A stretch of 64,000 nucleotides of DNA from Euborellia annulipes (GCA_023213315.1 JAKCPI010003127.1:1-64000); one strand, 5' to 3'. Positions 8,105-19,221 are shown, counted from the stretch's first letter. Made by a program: numbers and translations. Notes: generated from the letters alone by a model not told the origin.

Positions 8105-8616
8105 GTTCCTTAATCCTCCTGATTACACCTTAATATAAATAGCAGAGCAAGAAGCAGCACTATAATAAGAAATCAAAATAATTACCCATGTTACCCTTTA
8201 AAGCTTTCATATCTGCATTCGTTCACAAATGAATATATTCAAAGTATATGCCCGTATAATCATGTCTCGATCATGTGTTTAATTAGAGGGTGGGCGGGCT
8301 TTTATGAATGGCTTAATAGATAATAAAATGAATGAAAAGACGAAGTGAATGGGGTAGGGCGTATGAAATATAATAAATAAAATAATCTGCTTATAGAATG
8401 TGTCTGCTTATCTTAAGAAGCATGGAAATGGAAATTTTTTTACTTTTAATTTATTTTTTCATACTTTACTAAACAATTTGAAGAGGATTTACTCTAATTC
8501 ATTAGAGAGCATTTCTTGATCTAAGGATCAGTGGTTGGTTTGTCCTGAATGATCAAATTATTATGAGAAAGATAATCTATGCAGTAAGTGTACTTACAGC
8601 ACTGTCAGTAAATAAA
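8105..8616. other. Featureless AT-rich stretch
   Basis: No exon, terminal repeat or tRNA-like motif seen. Confidence 0.6.
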
Positions 8617-9208
8617 TAAAAATCTGGTGTGACGCGTACTAGATCACACCAGATTTTTTGTGTCGACATATATGAGGTATTCGATTTTCAAGATGTAAAA
8701 TTTATATGTGAAAATATTTATATTTTGTTACCATGGCAACCATTTATCCTATCTTTTCTATGGAGTACAAGAGTAAAGTGGTCTTCAGAAGATTTCAATG
8801 GCCAAATGAGAATATACATTTTAAAGAGCATCTAAAAAATAATTGATTTTTGAATTTTAATCAAATTAGTTGGAGCGAATAATGAGAAAATAGAAAAAAC
8901 TGAAAAAGTATTAATACATCAGTAAAGTACTAGTACTCTTTGGGAGATTTTGTTCAAAAGCTTCGTGTCACGTCCCATGGGGGTAGCCAAACTTAAATAT
9001 AAAATTTCCACCTCCTAGCTCTTTTCGTTCTTGAGATATTTTGTTCACAGACACACACAGACAGACAGACCATGTCGCGAAAACCACTTTTTTGGATTCA
9101 GGGGACCTCAAAACGTGAAGATCCATCAAAATCTCGACATTGAATTTTTGTCATGAATCCAATACTTTCTCTCTATATACTGTACATATATAGGTAGAGA
9201 AAGTAAAA
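8617..9208 (+). repeat. RepA, near-complete copy
   Basis: It opens with AAAAATCTGGTGTGACGCG and the complementary CACACCAGATTTTTTGTG (loop shortened). It then carries GGTATTCGATTTTCAAGATG, ACATCAGTAAAGTACTAGTA, CTCCTAGCTCTTTTCGTTC, an ACAGACAGACAGACC microsatellite, CATGTCGCGAAAACC, CCAATACTTTCTCTC, and ends TAGAGAAAGTAAAA. I used it as the reference for the short RepA variant. There is no meaningful ORF. The 3' end is self-complementary (ACTTTCTC ... GAGAAAGT). Confidence 0.8.
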
Positions 9209-9224
9209 ATGGCAAAACATTTTT

Positions 9225-9960
9225 TATTCAAAATATTGGCTCTCATTTTCTCCGTTTTATCCATCTCCAAAGCTATTTATGGATACCATTCCGAAAGATT
9301 GACATCCATTCATAGAGTCTTTTTCGTCATCCAACTTGAATTGTTGCTCAGCGAATGCGTGTCCCATCGATGATGAGAAGAGATGATAATCAGAAGGCGC
9401 CAAGTCTGGTGAATACGGTAGGAGTTGCCCACCAAGCGAAGAAATCGTTTCTCTGACCACTTTGGCTGTACAGGAGCGTTGTCATGCTGCAATTGCCTTC
9501 TTCGAGCTCATTCTGGGCGTTTTTTGATCATTCGTTGTCGGTAGCGGACGGTATTAACTGTTTCGCCGGGTTTGAGTAGCTCGTAGTACACTACACCCTT
9601 CTGATCCCACCACACACACACACACACCACACACACACATCGAAGGTTGTTCTGGCGTTACCCATGATTTTTTTTCGTTTGGGATTCTCAAAATATATTC
9701 ATTTTTCCAGTTACAACACGATGCAAAAAAACCCTTTCTTTCGTGACGTAAATGAATCATTTCCCACACAGTTTTTCGTTACTCCATCTGTCGTTCGTTG
9801 AGTTCGTGTTCAACCATTTGGATCCTTTTGAACAAAATTTTCCCAGAACGAATATTGCTATGAGCTTGAAAAGTAAGGTACTCTGTGCCAACAGGCAAAA
9901 CGAAGCTTTTCTATAAAAACGACCAAAGAATATACTTTTTGAATTTTTTTTTTGTTTTCT
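9225..9960 (-). pseudogene. Mariner-type transposase remnant
   Basis: Minus-strand translation in several frames gives consecutive mariner signatures: EHELNERQM-like and RHERKG in the N-terminal half, NPKRKKSWV-like, VVYYELLKPGETVN, QHDNAP, then YSPDLAPSDYHLFSS and a closing QYFE stop at 9225. In intact enzymes this family's catalytic core is D,D34D with the last Asp in SPDLAPSDYH, which is present. Frameshifts and a CA microsatellite at about 9604-9640 break the frame, and the N-terminal DNA-binding part is not recognisable. It is dead. Terminal repeats were not identified. Confidence 0.85.
9604..9640. repeat. CA microsatellite
   Basis: An imperfect (CA)n run with one CCA interruption lies inside the mariner remnant and disrupts its frame. 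Confidence 0.85.
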
Positions 9961-10435
9961 TAACAATTTTGATTGAAATTCACACTATAAATTTGCTCAT
10001 ATTCCCCCAGCCACATTTGTATAGTAGTAGGCCTATACTTTCATTAAATTTTAATGTTCTTTTTTCTTTCTTTTGAATTTCAAAGTGTCGACTCTTATTG
10101 AGCCTCCCCCCCCCCCCGATCTCGTCTCTCGAGAACGAAACTTGTATCGTTGAACAATCTAATTAGAGAGAATTTTATTTAACAAAAAAAAAAAAAAGAA
10201 ATTTATTTTTTAACTTTTTTAAATAAAAGTTTAAGAAAGAACGCAGAGTAGCTGTAAAGTTTAAATTATTTAAGAATATGCACAGCGCTTTGTTCTGATT
10301 TCTCTTTTTTAATTTCATTTTAGGATTAGATTCCGTTTATTTACACAATTCTCTCTAATCTACCCACAAGATCTCGGCTCATATCCCGGACTATTTAATA
10401 GAGATCAGCAAATGAGTTCGTCCTGAATAAAACTT
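9961..10435. other. Featureless stretch
   Basis: A C-run at about 10107 and A-run near 10184 only. The overlapping frames on both strands at 9757-10076 derive from mariner and AT-rich sequence. Confidence 0.55.
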
Positions 10436-10588
10436 TAAAAAAATCTGGTGTGACTGGTCGCACAGCACACAACTTTCTCTTACCTTAGGTAATCGAAAGT
10501 TGTGTTCTGCGCTTGTCAGTCACACCAGATTTTTTTGTGTCGAGATATATCTAGTTTCCACCGATATATTAGAATTCAAGATGTAAAT
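10436..10588 (+). repeat. RepA 5' hairpin end
   Basis: It shows the best-preserved terminal hairpin. AAATCTGGTGTGACTGGTCG, CACAACTTTCTCTTACC, then a TAGGTAA loop and complementary arms ending in CAGTCACACCAGATTTTTTT and GTGTCGAGATATATCTAG. It is truncated after AATTCAAGATGTAAA where the SINE tail begins. Confidence 0.75.
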
Positions 10589-10589
10589 T

Positions 10590-10822
10590 TTTTTTTTACA
10601 CTTTTTTCTCATTCACACAGTCTTTTCGGCAACTTAGGCTATTTAAGACTTTACGATAACCGTTAATTATTAATATATCTATTGGGAGTCCAGGCATTCT
10701 TATTTAAGACATTTGGTATACAAATGGCTTAAATAAAATCATCGGACTGCCTGGGGTCCGAACCCGCGACTTTTGGTATACGAGGTTAGCACTCTAACCT
10801 CTACACCAAGCCCCGAGGGCAT
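10590..10822 (-). mobile_element. tRNA-derived SINE family 1, fullest copy
   Basis: On the minus strand the head is GGGGCTTGGTGTAGAGGTTA (box A region, GTGTAGAGGTTAGAGTG) followed by box B GGGTTCGGACC, an AGGCAGTCCGATGATTTTAT junction, and a self-complementary body around AAGCCATTTGTATACC. The tail is GACTGTGTGAATGAG and poly-A. The tRNA-like part lacks a good cloverleaf, so this is a pol III-type SINE rather than a tRNA gene. Other copies: 2683-2845, 11786-11935, 31260-31385 and 50505-50580. Confidence 0.75.
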
Positions 10823-11639
10823 ATTTATTTTTTATTGAACGTTCAAGTCTCTCTCTAGTCAATATAGAATTTGAATAAATTTCGTTTAAAAATATAAAAT
10901 AAATGTAGAGTAGACATGTTGCCAAATAAAATGCGTAAAAAGCTGTTAGGTTTGAGGTGTGCAAATAAACCAAAAGTAATATTAAAATTAAAAAAAAAAG
11001 ATCAAAACAGAAATTCTTTAAACCTCATCTAAATTATCTGGAAACAACCAAATATATAACTGGCAAAAATTCAACAATATAATAACGAAACATTTTGTTT
11101 CTTCTTAAGAAAATCTGTTCTAATCTACCTTAATGATACTTTAATTTAAGTAACATTTGATATGAAATATCTTATATTAAGTCAATTTAACACAAATACA
11201 AATCATTTTAAAAGAATTTAAATTAACCAAGACAAAATTGTCGATTTTCACTTCGAGGGATAAAAATCAACATAATCTCGATATGTTTTGATGGATATTA
11301 ATTCAAAATTTTGTTTTTAGAAGAATTTCCAATAAAATAGACAGAGACAAAACTGAAACGGAAAGATTTAATTTAAAATTTTAGAAATTTGACGTTAATA
11401 AAAATAATTTCGACATTTTTGTCTTTGTTTTATTTAAATTGAAATTGTTTATTAAATTGATATGGATTTGTGATAAATATACTTAGAAATATATAAGATA
11501 TTTCATATTAGATGTTTAATAAGTTAGATTAGAACAGGTCTTTTGAAGAAGAACCAGTGTTCCACTATTTTTGACACACATTGTACATAGGTAGGAAGAA
11601 TTTTAGAAAGTAGGAATATTCAATTTCTATCTGATGTTG
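10823..11639. other. Featureless AT-rich stretch
   Basis: GATATGAAATATCTTATATT at about 11159 and a near complement at about 11490 bracket an AT-rich region whose outer parts look loosely inverted (AAATATATAAGATATTTCAT). This could be an old MITE of about 350 bp, too degraded to define. Confidence 0.4.
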
Positions 11640-11695
11640 TCCTATATCATGTCAAAAATTCAATGTCGAGATTTTGATGGAAAAATACCTTTTAA
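11640..11695 (-). repeat. RepA small fragment
   Basis: It contains CATGTCAAAAATTCAATGTC and GAGATTTTGATGG, matching the RepA 3' segment in reverse. Confidence 0.55.
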
Positions 11696-11710
11696 GAGTT
11701 TATGAGTCTC

Positions 11711-11740
11711 AAAAAAAAAAAAAAAAAAAAAAAAAAAAAC
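11711..11740. repeat. Poly-A tract
   Basis: About 30 consecutive A residues followed by CAGGTGGTG. This could be the tail of a truncated retroelement, but no body is recognisable upstream. Confidence 0.7.
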
Positions 11741-11785
11741 AGGTGGTGATTTATCAATTTATTTTTTGTTAAAATTAATCAGTTT

Positions 11786-11935
11786 ATCCCCAAACCCTTG
11801 ATCAAAAGGTTAGAGATGGTGACAAAGTCAATATTAAAAATCTAAAGGCCAGGGGAAGTGGGTTCGGACTCCGAGCAGTCCTATGAATTTATTTAAATCA
11901 TTTGGATAGCCCTGGACTCCAATATATCTCGCAAA
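11786..11935 (+). mobile_element. SINE family 1, degraded copy
   Basis: It contains a weak box A (AAAAGGTTAGAGATGGTG), box B GTGGGTTCGGACTCC, then GAGCAGTCCTATGAATTT and ATTTAAATCATTTGGATA. The order matches the 10.7-kb copy with many substitutions. Confidence 0.55.
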
Positions 11936-11944
11936 ATCCACATT

Positions 11945-12366
11945 CAGGTCTATTCTCTAAAAACAGACGTTAAAATTTAAAATAAACAAATGGGTGTTAA
12001 AAAGTAATGTAAAAACAATCAGCGTTAAAAAAAATGCTATTCTCTAAACAAAGTTTTAACAGCGACGTTAACATGTTGCTTTTATTTCAAAGCTATCAAA
12101 ATCATAACCTTACTTTTTAGGTTAAGGACGCCATGTTTATTTTAAACACGACGTTAAAATATTAAAGGCACCTCCTAGACATGGCATTAATTTTTAACAC
12201 TATTTACTAAATGTTAACGCTTTGTTAAAGTTTTTGTTTATAGAATAGCTATTTGAGGCAAGGAAGTGATTTTGAATAGCATTTTTTTAACGCTGATTTA
12301 CATTACTTTTTTAACACCCATTTGTTTATTTTAAATTTTAACGTCTGTTTTTAGAGAATAGACCTG
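11945..12366. mobile_element. MITE with about 110-bp inverted ends
   Basis: Arms start CAGGTCTATTCTCTAAAAAC and end with the complement. They continue through GACGTTAAAATTTAAAATAA and AAACAAATGGGTGTTAAAAA, and pair over about 110 bases. No ORF is seen. Flanking duplications are not identical, so the superfamily is unresolved. Confidence 0.7.
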
Positions 12367-13125
12367 ATAATGATTTAAATTTAAAAAAAAACGGACAGAA
12401 GGGAGTATGACGTCATTAGAAAGTTTAAGATTAAAAGCTTTATTTGATAAATGAATAATGAATCTTGGAGTTTTTATAAATCTTGAAAAATTATTCTACA
12501 GGCTTATGAGAAAGTCAATAATTATTATTATAAAAAAAAAATATCTTTTTTTCTTTCTCTCTGTTTTTCTTAATGCCAATATTTTTTCTTTTTTTTTAAT
12601 AATAATAATCTAGAAAGCCTGGAGGCGTAACTGGTAAAGGAGACATATTCTCTATAGTTAGAGTAGAGAAATAAAAACTTTATCAAAGTCATTAAATTTC
12701 TATCAAATTCAAAATATTATAATTATCTTTGGCTGATTACTGTACCCTATTCTGCGAAACGAAATTATTTCCTAGCCTTGGCATAATTCCTGCTGAAACC
12801 CTTACGTAAAATGACCCCCTGAATCCGAATATGACCTCCGTTTACCCCCATCACGCAGCGTTATTTCCCTCACTTTTCGTTAATTTTATGGGTTTGAAGG
12901 GATGAAAAGGAATGTTTTAGCCTTAAAACTTTTCCTGAAGCTCTACTAAGGTGAAAAATATATGAAGAAGCTGGAATATGTAGAAAACAAGTGAAAAAAA
13001 CTCAGGAAAAATCGATCATTTAAAATTTTTTTTTTAAGAAAAATATCTTCAATATAATTTCATAAATAATAGTCATGAAACCGCTGAAACGTTGAGTAAA
13101 TCCCATCAACCAATAATTTATTTGC
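12367..13125. other. Featureless AT-rich stretch
   Basis: No recognisable element or gene; the slightly GC-richer part near 12770-12900 shows no frame. Confidence 0.55.
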
Positions 13126-13170
13126 AAATATTTCGGTATGCCTAACGCAAACCATCCTCAGGGCATCAAT
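13126..13170 (-). ncRNA. Hammerhead-like motif, orphan copy 4
   Basis: On the minus strand: GCC, CTGAGGA, T, GGT(T)TGC, loop, GCA(T)ACC, GAAATATTTGC. The GAAAC box reads GAAAT. Stem II keeps six pairs with a bulge in each strand. AAATAAATTATTGG follows. Confidence 0.4.
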
Positions 13171-13227
13171 TTATTTAATAGTGGAGCGTTTTACAAAATA
13201 ATAAAACGCATGAGAAGCCATTTTACA

Positions 13228-13420
13228 TGTGCATGGGCGTAGCCAGACATCTTGTTAGGGGGGGGGGCAATCCCTCGTTAGGGCGAGAGGGTGAGGTGGT
13301 CTGCAATTAATATACTGTATACATAGATAAAGGGGGGAGGGGGGTGAAAAGTGTTGTGGAGAGTTTCGAGAATGATAGATGTGAGAAAAAGTCTGGGGGG
13401 TAGGTTTTTTTGGGTTAATA
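13228..13420 (+). mobile_element. Left-end fragment of the ATAGGCGTAGCCA hAT family
   Basis: CATGGGCGTAGCCAGACAT followed by a nine-G run matches the start of the elements at 2857 and 16622. No right end is present nearby. Confidence 0.55.
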
Positions 13421-13521
13421 TTAATTATTTATTTAAATAAAAAAAAATAAATTAATTAATGTAGTAGATTGGGGCGTGTTTAAAGAAAGCAGCGGTAAAA
13501 AGAAAAATTAATTTTACATAA

Positions 13522-13947
13522 TATGGACCCTATTATGCAAATGTGTGTCAAAGGCCAAAAAATTCAAAATTTTAGTTAAGCACGGAATATTGTTTCAATC
13601 TCCGTTTTAATTTATGAATTATAACCAAAAATTATTTTATTAATATAAATAGTGCATAGATTAATTTGCAATCAAGAGACTTTGAAGCATTTTTACAAAT
13701 ATATATTGAACTTAGAGAATTTTGCAAAAATAATTTTTTTATATTTTATTGTTTTTCTCTAAATTAGTCATATTTTTAGAGATAATTTATGAATATCTGC
13801 CATAATTACAGTATTTACTTGCACAATTGACAAAAAAAAATGATATATAATCTAATCAAAACAATTTAAATCAGAAAAACTTTAATGTTGATTTTCTCAA
13901 AACTCGAGGTTTGGTCTTTGACACACATTTGCATAACAGGGTCCATA
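13522..13947. mobile_element. MITE, TATGGACCC family
   Basis: The left end TATGGACCCTATTATGCAAA ... GTGTGTCAAAGGCC and the right end GTCTTTGACACACATTTGC ... AGGGTCCATA are inverted over about 34 bases. Length is 426 bp, AT-rich, with no ORF. A right-half fragment is at 7222-7345. The superfamily is not determined; a TA-containing target is possible. Confidence 0.7.
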
Positions 13948-14296
13948 TACTCACTTGAATGCTCCTTTGCCCATATGTAATTTAAAAAAAAATGTATCAA
14001 ATTTTTATTTAAAAAAATATATTTTACAATTGTTAGTAAAAAACTATTTCCTTATACAATATAAATAAGCTCATTAAAAAAAAAATCTCAATGGGAATGC
14101 GTTTATTATGCGTTGAATGCGTGTATTATGATTATGCTAATCCCTTTCATAATATTTTCAATAAGGTTGGTTTTTCTTTTTTTTTTAATCAAATTAATTT
14201 TCGTTAAAATAATTTTTTCGATATTGTTATGCTATTAGTTAAGAAAAGGAAATTATACTTATGAAAAGAAAATGAATGGATCAAAATGCCAAATTA

Positions 14297-14327
14297 AAAA
14301 AATCTGGTGTGACTGACGCACAATTAA
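14297..14327 (+). repeat. RepA 5'-tip fragment
   Basis: AAAAAAATCTGGTGTGACTG and then unrelated sequence; a severely truncated copy. Confidence 0.5.
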
Positions 14328-15454
14328 TTATTATTTGAAAGTTGGAAAATGTTACGTAAATAATAGAGAATAAACAATAATCAAAAACAATTAAAATTTA
14401 ATTAATCAATTGAGTATTTAAATATATTAATTAAAATTAATTATTATAAATTATCTTTTCACTTTTAAATGCCACTATTGTTTGTCAGCAAGCCAAATTG
14501 GCCGGATTGACTTCTTTAATTATTATTTATGTCATTCTTAAAAAAAAAGAAAAAAGCTGCGTTATTATTTAAATGTTACAATGAATAATGGAAAGGAAAA
14601 ATGAAATAAAATTCTACAAAAGAGCAAGCAATCAGATGGTCTGACAGCTTTTAAGTATATCTCTAATTTTTTTTTTTTACTTTTTTTTTTACCCCGGTAG
14701 TATAAATTATGCTCAGTTGATGGATGGTTGATTTTTTTCTTCCTTTAAAAAAAAAAAAAAAAAAGAACGTAATAAGATGAAATTAAATATTCTTCTATCT
14801 CTCTTTTTTTGATGTAGTTTTTTTTTTTAGGCTATGAATTGAATAAGCCATTTAAATCTATGTGGGTGTGTGTGTGTGTGTGAAGCCATTTTTTCTTTAT
14901 TTATTTGTTTGGCAGCAACTCATTTAAGTTCATTCCGTGTGCAGACACCAATTGCTTCTGATATCGGAAGTCGCTGCTTATTGGTTCAACTCTCTCACTC
15001 TCTCTATTCAAAAAACAAAATTGCTCCATTAAAGAATTTTATCTTCAACATCTTCATACCAATATATTTTATTTAAAGGATACTTTTAGCCTTCCGATAA
15101 CAATTGGTTCAATAAACGTGTGTGTATGTGTGTGGTTGGTTGGTACACCTATAAAATAAATTGGCAATACACTCTAGGTATATAAATCATCTTCTATGAT
15201 CTTATTTTAAACACCCACACAACGACACACATACACGCACATGCTCCACCTTTTTTCTGGATGGTGATGATAAAAATGTAGAGAAGGAATTTATTTAAAT
15301 CATATCAGTTAATAGATAAAAATAAAATTCTTGGTCGACAAGCAATTGAGAATTGATTACAGAAGAAATCACCTATGATTATAAACGAAAAGCGTTAGTG
15401 TGTTAATTAGAAAAATTTTTCTTTATTCCGCCCCTTTTAGCCAGTGGCCATCGG
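14328..15454. other. Featureless stretch with GT microsatellites
   Basis: GTGTGTGTGTGTGTGTGA near 14863-14882 and TGTGTGTATGTGTGTGG near 15119. A 68-residue frame at 14870-15076 begins in the first microsatellite and has no support. Confidence 0.6.
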
Positions 15455-15735
15455 GGTCCATAAAACACTACCAAATTAGATAGGGGAAAGGGCGGGACAT
15501 CGAGACACGAGGCACATTGGGACATCCGAATTTTAGCTCTACTAAATATAAAGTTTGAGTTGTACTCTTTGACCGTTAGGGTGCATTGAGTACCCATTTT
15601 ATTAAGAAAAAATTTTCTATAATAAAATGGGTACATTTAGTAGAGACTAAAATTCGAATGTCCCAATGTGCCTCGTGTCCCAATGTCCCGCCCTCTCCTC
15701 TACTTAGGGCTTATAGCTGGTAGTTTTCAGTGAAA
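15455..15735. mobile_element. MITE with long inverted arms
   Basis: Arms at 15482-15549 and 15634-15703 are close reverse complements (GGGCGGGACATCGAGACACG and GTGTCCCAATGTCCCGCCC types). A second inverted pair, GTACCCATTTTATT, lies in the centre. Weaker pairing continues outward. No ORF is real: the 77-residue frame is a by-product of the palindrome. Confidence 0.7.
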
Positions 15736-15787
15736 AGGAGAAGAAAATACGCAGCTAGTCGTGTTTCATTATTTTTATTCCCATCAT

Positions 15788-15828
15788 GGTGACGTTTCGA
15801 TCCCGGTTGGCATCATCCAAAGAACTAA
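15788..15828 (-). ncRNA. Hammerhead-like motif, orphan copy 5
   Basis: On the minus strand: CTTTGGA in place of CTGANGA, T, GAT-GCC, loop AACC, GG-GATC, GAAAC, GTCACC. The stem and GAAACGTC box are kept but the core is changed at two positions. It is adjacent to a Tc1/mariner-type MITE at 15833. Confidence 0.35.
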
Positions 15829-15832
15829 TGTA

Positions 15833-16044
15833 CAGTGAGGGACAATATTAAGTCCCACCCACGAGTTTTCTACTTGTGATTATTTCATTGTTTTTGTAAA
15901 AGAAAATGAAAATCTTTACTGGAAATTTTCTTGGTTTGAACCATGAAAGTTTCCATTAAAAAATATATAATATTTTTTTTTTGAAAACAATGATTAATCA
16001 CAAGTAGAAAATGCATGGGTGGGACTTAATATTGTCCCTCACTG
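15833..16044. mobile_element. Tc1/mariner-type MITE
   Basis: Inverted ends CAGTGAGGGACAATATTAAG continuing TCCCACCCA, flanked by TA on both sides (15831-15832, 16045-16046). The arms extend about 75 bases with inner complementary ACTTGTGATTA blocks. It is 212 bp with no ORF. The CAGTGAGGGAC end and TA duplication fit Tc1/mariner, possibly pogo-like, but the parent transposase is unknown. Confidence 0.8.
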
Positions 16045-16621
16045 TACAAAACAAGAGATAAAGAAGTTAGTATCGGAAAAAACATTATCAATTTTAAATT
16101 TTTTTCAGCATCGACCAATCACAGAGTCGGATTTTTCACGTCATCCAACATGGTTGACTTTAACCAAAAAGTGAGGTTATTTGATTTTGACAGCTTACGT
16201 TTTATTGAAATATTTTATAAAAAAAAAGAGGCGACCATCAGAGGGCAACATTCAACCATTTCCGCCAATCTTAGAATTCCAAACTCATCATGTTAGGTCG
16301 GATAAGCCCCTCCCTCTGAGACGTGTGAATATATTAATACGTATTATTATAATTTTTGACAGCTCAAGTTTTATTCGCTGGCTGCATGTCTTGTGTGAGT
16401 GCATCACACTGCTGGCTCTCCTTGCAGTGACGTCATATCGCATGCAATGTAACCTGAAAACCCTACGTGTGAAACGGCCTTTAATGATACTTGACTCGTA
16501 TTACATTTTATAAGAAGTGCGTTAAATACTGAATTATGAGTTATTAAAAAAAGAAAATAAAACAAGCGAAAGTTAATATTGTTTTTTTATATGAACAAAA
16601 TGAATTAGATATGAATAAATT

Positions 16622-16647
16622 CATAGGCGTAGCCAGAAATTTTTAAT

Positions 16648-16684
<37 letters not shown>

Positions 16685-19213
16685 TAGGATTATTTCTCCT
16701 CTCCCCCACCCCACCCCGACTAATAGGGCAGTATAAGGCGTCTAATGAAATTTATGACTAGCCACTTACCCCACCTTCGCTTCGCCCCCCCTGGACCCCC
16801 CTCGAGGTGGCTCGGGCCCGCCCTTAATTAAGTACCGCAATTTTTCAATCAACTCGTATCAGGCAATAAATAATGCAAATCTCTTAATTTTATGTATATG
16901 GGACTAAAATACCGGGGTGTCCCTCTATGTGTTTCTCTTGACCAGACTCCTATCTCAGACCTCTTTAAAAAAAAAATAAAAAATTTATTTATATAATAAT
17001 TTTTATTATTTTTCATTTGCGAGATTTAATCAATTTTAAGCGGCTTTAAAATTAAAGCATAACAAAAATCAATTCTTTTCAATGTAGAGCGGGCGCTGGA
17101 GGTAGTTGAGTATGCAAAATTTGAGGACCGAATTCTGACAATGGATTTGGGCTAAGAATAGCTCCCAGAATAAGGATCCGGATCTTGCCGGGCCAATTTT
17201 TGGTCCAATTTTTTTTTTACCCCCACCCCATAGGAAATCAATGGAGTGCATGCTAAGATGATGTGAAGATTTGCAATTATGGTCAAATTCGAGTACTTAA
17301 AACCTCAAACAATGGAAAAACTGTCTTGTCAGCAACTGAGGGGATCCTCTAGAGTCCCCTGAGAAGTACTATCTTGCCACCAGTTGTGGTGGTCCCCTCT
17401 AACCCCTTCATCTCTTTTCTCTCTCTTTGTTATAAATTTAAATATACGGCTTTAACACCATGCCAAATTGTGGGGACCGGCAATTATGTTCATAATCCAC
17501 TACCTGGTATCCCAATCAATGAAAAATACTATCTTGCCGCCAGCTGCGGTGGTCCCCTCTAACCCCTTTACCTCTTTTCTCTCTCTTTGTTATAAATTTA
17601 AATATACGGCTTTAACATCATGCCAAATTGTGGGGACCGGCAATTATGTTCATAATCCACTAGCTGGTATCCCAATCAATGAAAAATACTATCTTGCCGC
17701 CAGCTGCGGTGGTCCTCTCTAACCCCTTTACCTCTTTCTCTCTCTTTGTTATAAATTTAAATATACGGCCTTAACATCATGCCCAATTGTGGGGACCGGC
17801 AATTATGCTCATAATCCACTACCTGGTATCCCAATCAATGAAAAATACTATCTTGCCGCCAACTGCGGTGGTCCCCTCTAACCCCTTCACCTCTTTTCTC
17901 TCTCTTTGTTATAAATTTAAATATACGGCCTTAACATCATGCCCAATTGTGGGGACCGGCAATTATGCTCATAATCCACTACCTGGTATCCCAATCAATG
18001 AAAAATACTATCTTGCCGCCAGTTGCGGTGGTCCTCTCTAACCCCTTCACCTCTTTTCTCTCCCTTTATTATACATTTAGATGTACTGTCTTAAAACCAT
18101 GCCAAATTGTGGGGACCGGCAATTATGCTCATAATCTACTACCTGGTGTATTTATAATAAAGAGAGAGTAAAAGAGGTGAAGGGGTTAGAGGGGACCACC
18201 ACAGCGGCGGCAAGATAGTATTTTTCATTGGTTGGGATACCAGCTAGTGGATTATGAGCATAATTGCCGGTCCCCACAATTTGGCATGATGTTAAGGCCG
18301 TATATTTAAATTTATAACAAAGAGAGAGAAAAGAGGTAAAGGGGTTAGAGAGGACCACGAGCTGGCGGCAAGATAGTATTTTTCATTGATTGGGATACCA
18401 GCTAGTGGATTATGAACATAATTGCCGGTCCCCACAATTTGGCATGATGTTAAAGCCGTATATTTAAATTTATAACAAAGAGAGAGATAAAAGAGGTGAA
18501 GGGGTTAGAGGGGACCACCGCAGTTGGCGGCAAGATAGTATTTTTCATTGATTGGGATACCAGGTAGTGGATTATGAACATAATTGCCGGTCCCCACAAT
18601 TTGGCATGGTGTTAAAGCCGTATATTTAAATTTATAACAAAGAGAGAGAAAAGAGATGAAGGGGTTAGAGGGGACCACCACAACTGGTGGCAAGATAGTA
18701 CTTCTCAGGGGACTCTAGAGGATCCCCTCAGTTGCTGACAAGACAGTTTTTTCATTGTTTGAGGTTTTAAGTACTCGAATTTGACCATAATTGCAAATCT
18801 TCACATCATCTTAGCATGCACTCCATTGATTTCCTATGGGGTGGGGGTAAAAAAAAAATTGGACCAAAAATTGGCCCGGCAAGATCCGGATCCTTATTCT
18901 GGGAGCTATTCTTAGCCCAAATCCATTGTCAGAATTCGGTCCTCAAATTTTGCATACTCAACTACCTCCAGCGCCTGGTCTAATGGGAAAATTCTGAATT
19001 TTCTCGAATTTTTTGCGTTTTATTTAATTTTTTTTTTTTTTTTTAAGCTAAAGAAAATTATTATATTTTACTTTCTCTTACACTATATATGAAATATATA
19101 GAGAGTAAAAGTATTTTGCATTATAGAGCTTAAATATCTAGTCACGGCTTGGGTCCAATGGGGAGGGTTTGAACCCCCAAAACCCCCCCCCCCCCCCCGT
19201 GGCTACGCCTATG
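16622..19213. mobile_element. Large hAT-type element with nested insertion
   Basis: Ends are CATAGGCGTAGCCAG and its complement, with perfect 8-bp duplications AATAAATT (16614-16621, 19214-19221). The subterminal sequences match the 619-bp relative at 2857-3475, including ATGACTAGCCACT, CTCGGGCCCGCC and TTTTCATTTGCGAGATTTAA. The difference in size is almost all due to the 1.9-kb palindrome at 17085-18982. A run of about 34 G lies at 16648-16682 and C-runs lie near the right end. No transposase is present. Confidence 0.85.
17085..18982. mobile_element. 1.9-kb palindromic element built on a 160-bp satellite
   Basis: The terminal arms of about 270 bases are inverted, starting TAGAGCGGGCGCTGGAGG at left and the complement of TAGACCAGGCGCTGGAGG at right. 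Between them, a 160-bp unit (CAATTATG-TCATAATCCACTA, CCTCTAACCCCTT, ATAAATTTAAATATACGG) is repeated about five times on the + strand (17360-18145) and about three and a half times inverted (18150-18710). Open frames of 62-84 residues recur because of the repeats and have no other support. The target duplication could not be settled (ATG is shared by both sides). Confidence 0.75.
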
Positions 19214-19221
19214 AATAAATT

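Noticed and set aside
10740..10822. Possible tRNA gene (box A and box B on the minus strand)
   Set aside because: No proper acceptor stem or anticodon arm can be formed, it continues into a SINE body and poly-A tail, and degenerate copies are dispersed. The same applies to the tRNA-like heads at 23.6, 34.4 and 38.1 kb.
17338..17362. GGGGATCCTCTAGAGTC, identical over 17 bases to a common cloning-vector polylinker, also present inverted near 18712
   Set aside because: The flanking bases are not vector-like, the match lies symmetrically in both arms of a natural palindrome, and no other vector sequence is seen. Chance or convergence through the GGGATCC/GGACTC palindrome is simpler than contamination, though a vector screen would settle it.
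17374..18693. Repeated 60-84-residue frames that look like a protein family
   Set aside because: They are the same 160-bp satellite read repeatedly in both orientations; length 160 is not a multiple of three, so the frame does not continue between units.
17340..18720. CRISPR-like array
   Set aside because: The 160-bp repeats are contiguous with no spacers, and the DNA is eukaryotic.
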